Assembly (NCBI GenBank): GCA_936440205.1
Contig: OW387145.1
Span: 29,143,075-29,207,074, forward strand
DNA length: 64,000 nt
From: Lepidonotus clava
Lineage: Eukaryota > Annelida > Polychaeta > Phyllodocida > Polynoidae
Direction: 5' to 3'
Shown here: positions 60,401 to 64,000 of the stretch, piece after piece
How the letters are laid out: each line of letters opens with the position of its first letter
Position numbering within the stretch: the stretch's first letter is position 1
Translations under genes and position numbers: made by a program
Notes under the pieces: model-generated
What the model was told of the DNA's origin: nothing
The model's database searches: none
What the model saw: only the letters and a program-made list of their open reading frames with translations

Positions 60401-63400
60401 CCAATAGTCGCGCGGTAGATTTGGAAAATATGCAATTTCCGCATCATGATAATTTCTTACAGCAAAGTACTAATAATAGGCCTTTGTTCCAGATTGAATA
60501 TAACAGTAGTTATAGTAGTAATCACATAATTGACTATTTATCATTTTCAAAATTGACAGCTTTTCAACCAATGTTATTACAATTTCAGATGGGAGACGCT
60601 ATTTTTGACAGAATTTATGAGCACCATGCGGGGTCGAATGGAGATATCTTATCTCCAAAGTAAGTTACTCTATTTTTGCACTGTCATATGCAAATATAAT
60701 TATGAATTTGTGCATATTTGCATTTGTGTCCCGCAGACTTTATGAAAAGGCACAAAATTAATGTTCATCAAAGTCAGTTCCTAAGAGATGCTACTCTTGT
60801 TCACGTGATAGAAAAATTCATATATATTAAAGGGGAGGTATAGATTCCTGCAATAGGACCTAGCTATATTGACATTCAAAAGTAATATCATGTGTCCTCA
60901 ATGAATTGATTAGTTAGTTTTTCTTGTAAAACAAAACATTCGCACTCGGATACTTTCATTATCCAAAAGAGAATATATTCCAATAAATCAGTCAAGCTAA
61001 TGTTTACACCCTCATTCCTTCCTTGAAGCGTAAAAGACGTCGCCGGGTCCGAGGTAGCACAGCTGGCTGCAGAGGTAGCTGTTAATGGAGAGGTAAGTGT
61101 TTTTTCCCACAAAGCAACTTAAATCTGAAAAGATAAAGCAGGATCTACCAACAACTAGACGGTTCTCTTCATCATTTAGGGGTATTCATGATCAGGGACC
61201 CATTGGCCAGAGGCCATTAAAAAGTGTGCCGGGTCCCCAGATTTCCAAGCTTAGGGGCCCTCCGATGTTAGCCTTTTGCTCGGCTATACCAACCAAAGCT
61301 AGTATAAATCTAGACTAGTGGGTTTTGAAATATCAATATTATAAGTCTCAGAATGCTTTGGTATTTACACTGATATGAGGCATCTTCTAATCAGCAAACG
61401 GCAATGGCGACATAAAGAAGGATAATGTCTTCTTTATTTCAAGGCACACAACATTGGAGATGCACGTCTGGATGACCGGTTTAAAAGGGAGGTAAGTCAG
61501 CCAGATTTATACAGTTTAGTGTTTCAACCCCCCAAAATCTGAGAAATATATGTTCTACTTGAAAAAGAAAGGGAAATGAATGATCTAATTATTAATTCTT
61601 ATGGTAAACTTTATTTAGTAACATGAATTCTCATGATTGTCAAACGATGTTATTTTTCCCAGATAAAGGCCTCGGATGGTCACAAAGTCATTAGCATGCT
61701 GGCTGTACCCATCAAAAATGGTGATGGAACCGTCATTGGGGTCGTCCAGCTACTCAACAAAGATAACAGCAAACCCTTTAATGCAAATGACTTGAATAAC
61801 CTAGAGGTAAGTGGGATATATACTTCAGGCCATGACCAGAGAGGTTAATTGTGAAAAAAAAGGATACACTCTTGTATACCTTTTTCCCTGTAAACCAGGA
61901 ATTTAGTCGTTTTGAAGTATACTTTCAGAAGCAATTATTTAGATAAATAGTTATGTAAAATGTTAGAATAAAGCTTAAGTAAACATTAATTATAAATAGC
62001 CTTTTAAAAAGACTAAAAACCTATGAATGATGACATTATTCTCGTTTCTTAATTTTTACGTATCTTATCCAAAATATTGATAATTTCTTGTCTTATAAAC
62101 TTACTAGAATCCGCAGCAGCATATTCTTTAACGGGTAGCATGAAACAAATTCTAGCATGAACATTATTTTAGCTTATCAATATACATAATATTTTATTTC
62201 AGGCATTTGCCATATTCTGCGGCCTGGGAATCAACAACTGCCAGATGTACGAGAGCGTGTGTAAATTGATGGCAAAGCAACAAGTCTCGTTAGAGGTGTT
62301 GTCTTATCATGCCTCAGCTTCGTTAGAGGAAGCAGAGAAACTACTTGTAAGTCTTATTTTTGTTGCCTTACATGTACCTCAGAAGCTCAAATAAATGGTC
62401 AAGAGATAGGTCAGCAGGGACACGATGATCTCCTATGACGTGAAACCATTAAGTCACTTTTATTAACATTTCTAAGTTCATAATATGGAAATCAAAATTC
62501 AGCTGAATTAGCCTGTAAACGTTATATTGCAGCAATCACGCATCCTGTCCGCCCCAGAGTACAAACTCGACACCTATGAGTTCGATGACCTACCCCTAGA
62601 TGATGATGACACCTGCCGAGCAACAGTCAGAATGTTCCTTGACAACGGAGTCGCTGAAACTTTCAACGTGCCCATCCCGGTATGTATTTTGAGGGGTTTG
62701 CACACTTAAGTCTTTGTGATGAAGGCAGTAACACGCCGAAACTAGTTGAATCGCCATGATCTTAACATCTGATTAATAAATCAAGTCAACAACACTCCTG
62801 CGTTGGGTTTGGTGTAGCTTCAAAACTTTATGACAATGTACAAATGTAAACGACATTTGTAACTCTACATAAAAAAGTCAGTCAATAAAAATGCATTAGA
62901 AATGGCCATCTTTTTGCATATGAATCTACTGTATCATGTTCTTGCCTATCTATATAGTATATTATATCCCTACTAACTATGACTTGGATGAAGTTTTATC
63001 TAAAGATCTTCACCAGCTTCAGAAATCATTGTTTGATGTTTTTCTTAGCTAATACTCTATAACATACATTTGCAGACGCTCTGTAGGTGGATCCTCAGCG
63101 TCAAGAAAAACTACCGACCAGTCACATACCACAACTGGAGACACGCGTTCAACGTCGCCCAAAGCATGTTCACCATCTTGACAGTAAGTCTGTTATGAAT
63201 CTGCCAATCACGATGATAAAATTTGAGGAATCTGTATGGAATCTTCTCTCAAATTGAATAAAATGCATCTTGAAAATATGTTCTATATGATTATTTGGTG
63301 ATCTTACTTGGGATTAATTGAAAACGTTTTCATTGGTCTTAAGAACCGCCGCCTCACGGCCTGTGACTTTTGAAATCCAACATCAGGATTGTCTCATGGA

Positions 63401-64000
63401 GTGATTAAAGGGTATCATAGAAATATTAGACATCAATTTTCACCAGTAATGGCAAATTCATTATCCCAGGCCACTGTTTTCTCCGTAATCTCTTGTAGAC
63501 GGGAAAGATGGCAAAGCTGATGGAAACGTTAGAAGTATTCGGACTACTCGTCGCCTGCCTTTGTCACGATCTCGACCACAGAGGTACCAACAACGCTTTC
63601 CAATCCAAGTGAGTATATTTGTCTGAAGATGGTTGATAATTTTCGTTGGCATTTGCTTCTTTCTCAAGGCTCGATACAAGAAAAGTTTAAGGATTAAATG
63701 AACAATAATTTGTAGTTGGCGGATCAGAGTCGGGGGGAGAGAGTTAATGGCATCCTGGGCACCCTGGACATGTTTGTACTTGAGGACATTAAAGCCCCTT
63801 CCCCACACACACAAAATTACCTGAGAACTCAACATGTTTAAAGTTTCCTAAACGTGTTTAGAGATAGGAAAAAGATTATACAAAGCATTGAAGTAACAAG
63901 AAAATAGTCTTGTGCAAGGTAAAATGAATCATGTATCTTTGCCCAGCATTATGTCATGTGTAATAGTTTTCAGTTGTTGCTCAGACTTAATTACAAAAAC
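39451..64000 (+). CDS. Tandem-GAF cyclic-nucleotide phosphodiesterase, PDE5/6/11 group (PDE11-like), 3' end beyond window
   Basis: It should hydrolyse cGMP and/or cAMP in the cytosol. Exons: 39451-40011, 51288-51446, 51672-51761, 54611-54751, 58108-58188, 60589-60659, 61029-61092, 61444-61491, 61663-61806, 62203-62346, 62533-62679, 63076-63183 and 63499-63608. All phases agree and give 622 residues plus a split codon. The N-terminal [17 protein letters not shown] resembles the start of PDE11A4 and PDE5A. GAF-A is about 90-255 with the NK...F...DE motif (Asn226, Lys227, Phe234, Asp238, Glu239). GAF-B (about 275-475) has NK...F but Asp-Leu in place of Asp-Glu (448-449). The catalytic domain starts at [21 protein letters not shown] gives His569 and His573, and HDLDHRG gives His609 and Asp610. 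[16 protein letters not shown] favours PDE11 over PDE5. The ATG at 39451 has a good AAGATGG context. Intron 1 is 11.3 kb. The exon 5-7 stretch is the least conserved. Confidence 0.92.
40275..40437. mobile_element. Family C element, right end incomplete
   Basis: It starts GGGGTCTTCCATCAAGTACG after ATA and shares GCGTACTTTAGCCCAAGG-type interior with 43199-43361 in inverse order. The second inverted end is missing or replaced by the following GGACAT-word cluster. Confidence 0.55.
40465..40655. repeat. Cluster of GGACATGTCC-like palindromes
   Basis: CCGGACATTATGTCCGACGT, GTCGGACATTATG and GTCGGACATGTCCGGC words recur eight or so times. Same vocabulary as 8565-8832. Confidence 0.6.
41040..41195. 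repeat. Degenerate tandem repeat, GACAGCCGAAAA core
   Basis: Five or six units of about 25-35 bp built on AAATGACAGCCGAAAAAG occur between two CAGGGCTGACAG/CAGCCCTGA-type words (about 40972 and 41237), which are themselves inverted. Confidence 0.5.
41303..41387. repeat. 85-bp hairpin-forming inverted repeat
   Basis: Arms of 25 bp (GCGTACGGATAGCTGATTTA... and its complement, one mismatch) flank a loop that itself pairs through CAAATTGTT and AACAATTTG. The whole stretch can fold as one long hairpin. It could be a small MITE or a hairpin RNA source; nothing here decides. Confidence 0.75.
41514..41539. repeat. Poly(A) tract
   Basis: About 26 consecutive A on the plus strand. No SINE or LINE body is recognised to its left, so the origin is unclear. 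Confidence 0.85.
41639..42142. mobile_element. Fold-back/MITE with about 44-bp inverted ends
   Basis: The ends read CCGGTGTGCCGTGAAAATCG and, inverted, CCGGTGTTCCGTGAAAATCT, followed by GTCCCCCCGTGAAAAACTGT-type sequence on both sides. CGTGAAAAAGTGTCCCC-like words also recur inside, as does a CTGAGCATGCTCAG palindrome. A 12-bp word AAGTAGCATTAT occurs at 41598-41609 and 42142-42153. The right copy abuts the end but the left one is about 30 bp away, so it is only a possible target duplicate. Confidence 0.7.
42239..42516. mobile_element. Dispersed repeat family A, copy 4
   Basis: It starts GTTGTGTTCAGGTAACCCGA and ends AAAATCGACCTATATTTG. The interior is the reverse complement of the blocks at 11.6 and 18.4 kb (GCCCAGGATATTTATTT, ACACTGGCCAGGCC). 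A fragment of the same start lies at about 41555-41600. Confidence 0.6.
42560..43190. repeat. Cluster of GGCCGACA / CAGGGCC words
   Basis: GGCCGACA, AGGGCCGACAATTTTC, GGCCCTGATGGCCGACAGGG and variants recur about ten times on both strands at irregular spacing. Fold-back or word-cluster repeat; no coding. Confidence 0.55.
43199..43361. mobile_element. Short family C MITE (163 bp), TTA target duplication
   Basis: Ends GGGGCCTTCCATTTAGTACA and, inverted, GGGGTCTTCCATTAAGTATG, flanked by TTA (43196-43198 and 43362-43364). The interior has two C-runs and a central GCTAAAGTACGCAATGGAAG stretch. Confidence 0.8.
47878..48125. mobile_element. MITE with CAGAGWTGCCA ends, 6-bp target duplication
   Basis: Inverted ends CAGAGATGCCATTTTTCCTA and CAGAGTTGCCACTCCCTACT are flanked by TAAGTG (47872-47877 and 48126-48131). 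The interior repeats the word TTTCCTACTTTT several times in both orientations. CAGAG-type ends recall hAT elements, but a 6-bp rather than 8-bp duplication is seen, so the superfamily is left open. Confidence 0.7.
49110..49290. repeat. Cluster of CGGGCTAGT / ACTAGCCCG words
   Basis: CACTAGTCCACCGGGCTAGT, GGCCCATCGGGCTAGT, CACTAGCCCGACC and ACTAGTACCCGGTACTAGTA occur within 180 bp. Same style as the other word clusters. Confidence 0.5.
50890..51055. repeat. Cluster of GGCAGGTAAAA words
   Basis: GGGCAGGTAAAA, GGCAGGTAAAATG, GGGCAGGTGAATTTTAG, AGGCAGGTAAAAGAC and inverse TTGCCCGACGGGC occur in 165 bp, just upstream of phosphodiesterase exon 2. Confidence 0.5.
51762..58107 (+). other. Introns 3 and 4 of the phosphodiesterase gene
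   Basis: Apart from exon 4 (54611-54751) these stretches are AT-rich, with no element recognised beyond a short A-tract near 53137. Open frames in them are short and lack domain character. Confidence 0.45.
58601..58856 (+). mobile_element. Probable tRNA-derived SINE
   Basis: A tRNA-like head has a box-A-like TGGCCAACGTCGTTGTGG near 58621 and a box-B-like GGGTTTGAGTCCC at 58672-58684, about the spacing of a Pol III promoter. A body of about 120 bp follows, ending in an A-rich tail with AATAATGATAATAAAAAAAA. It lies in the intron between exons 5 and 6 of the phosphodiesterase, same strand. No target duplication was confirmed. Confidence 0.55.
58857..60588 (+). other. Rest of phosphodiesterase intron 5
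   Basis: It contains a poly(C) tract at about 58963-58979. The frames at 59315-59562 and 60322-60587 are not supported as genes. Otherwise featureless AT-rich DNA. Confidence 0.45.

Overview
The window reads as nuclear DNA of an invertebrate animal. Genes are split by GT-AG introns, intergenic and intronic DNA is AT-rich and packed with small dispersed repeats, and the recognisable genes are metazoan families. A marine deuterostome or a lophotrochozoan such as a mollusc is likely, but the sequence alone does not fix the phylum.

Three host genes are supported. (1) 761-11333, minus strand: a complete 17-coding-exon GH35 beta-galactosidase resembling GLB1L2/GLB1L3. It was assembled exon by exon with consistent phases into 660 residues, has both catalytic glutamates, and has no visible signal peptide. 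(2) About 17869-20459, plus strand: an LRAT/NlpC-P60-like thiol acyltransferase-fold protein with a tiny first coding exon and a C-terminal glycine zipper. (3) 39451 to beyond the right edge, plus strand: a tandem-GAF cyclic-nucleotide phosphodiesterase of the PDE5/6/11 group. Thirteen exons are visible here, ending inside the catalytic domain. Genes 1 and 2 are divergent and gene 3 follows gene 2 in the same direction.

Between and inside the genes lie three large retroelements. 12045-16680 (minus) is a tyrosine-recombinase retrotransposon of the Ngaro/PAT type, with split direct repeats whose pairs are identical. 23993-28889 (plus) is a Gypsy-type LTR retrotransposon with one 1351-codon Gag-Pol frame, identical 108-bp LTRs and a 5-bp target duplication; it looks whole and recent. 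32096-37700 (minus) is a gag-only LTR element with no visible pol. Each of its LTRs carries a 20-bp minisatellite directly next to the presumed TATA box, and the two LTRs differ by about 800 bp almost entirely through repeat number. This last element is the most unusual object in the window.

The remaining DNA holds many small non-autonomous elements. They include a family with TTA target duplications and GGGGYC ends (29615-30459, 43199-43361, 40275-40437), a dispersed family with GGTAGGTCG-like ends (near 4.4, 11.6, 18.4 and 42.4 kb), several fold-back elements, a likely tRNA-derived SINE, an exact 62-bp spacerless palindrome in the LRAT intron, and several clusters in which one short, often palindromic word recurs at irregular spacing. 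The third gene's first intron (40012-51287, 11.3 kb) has absorbed much of this material.
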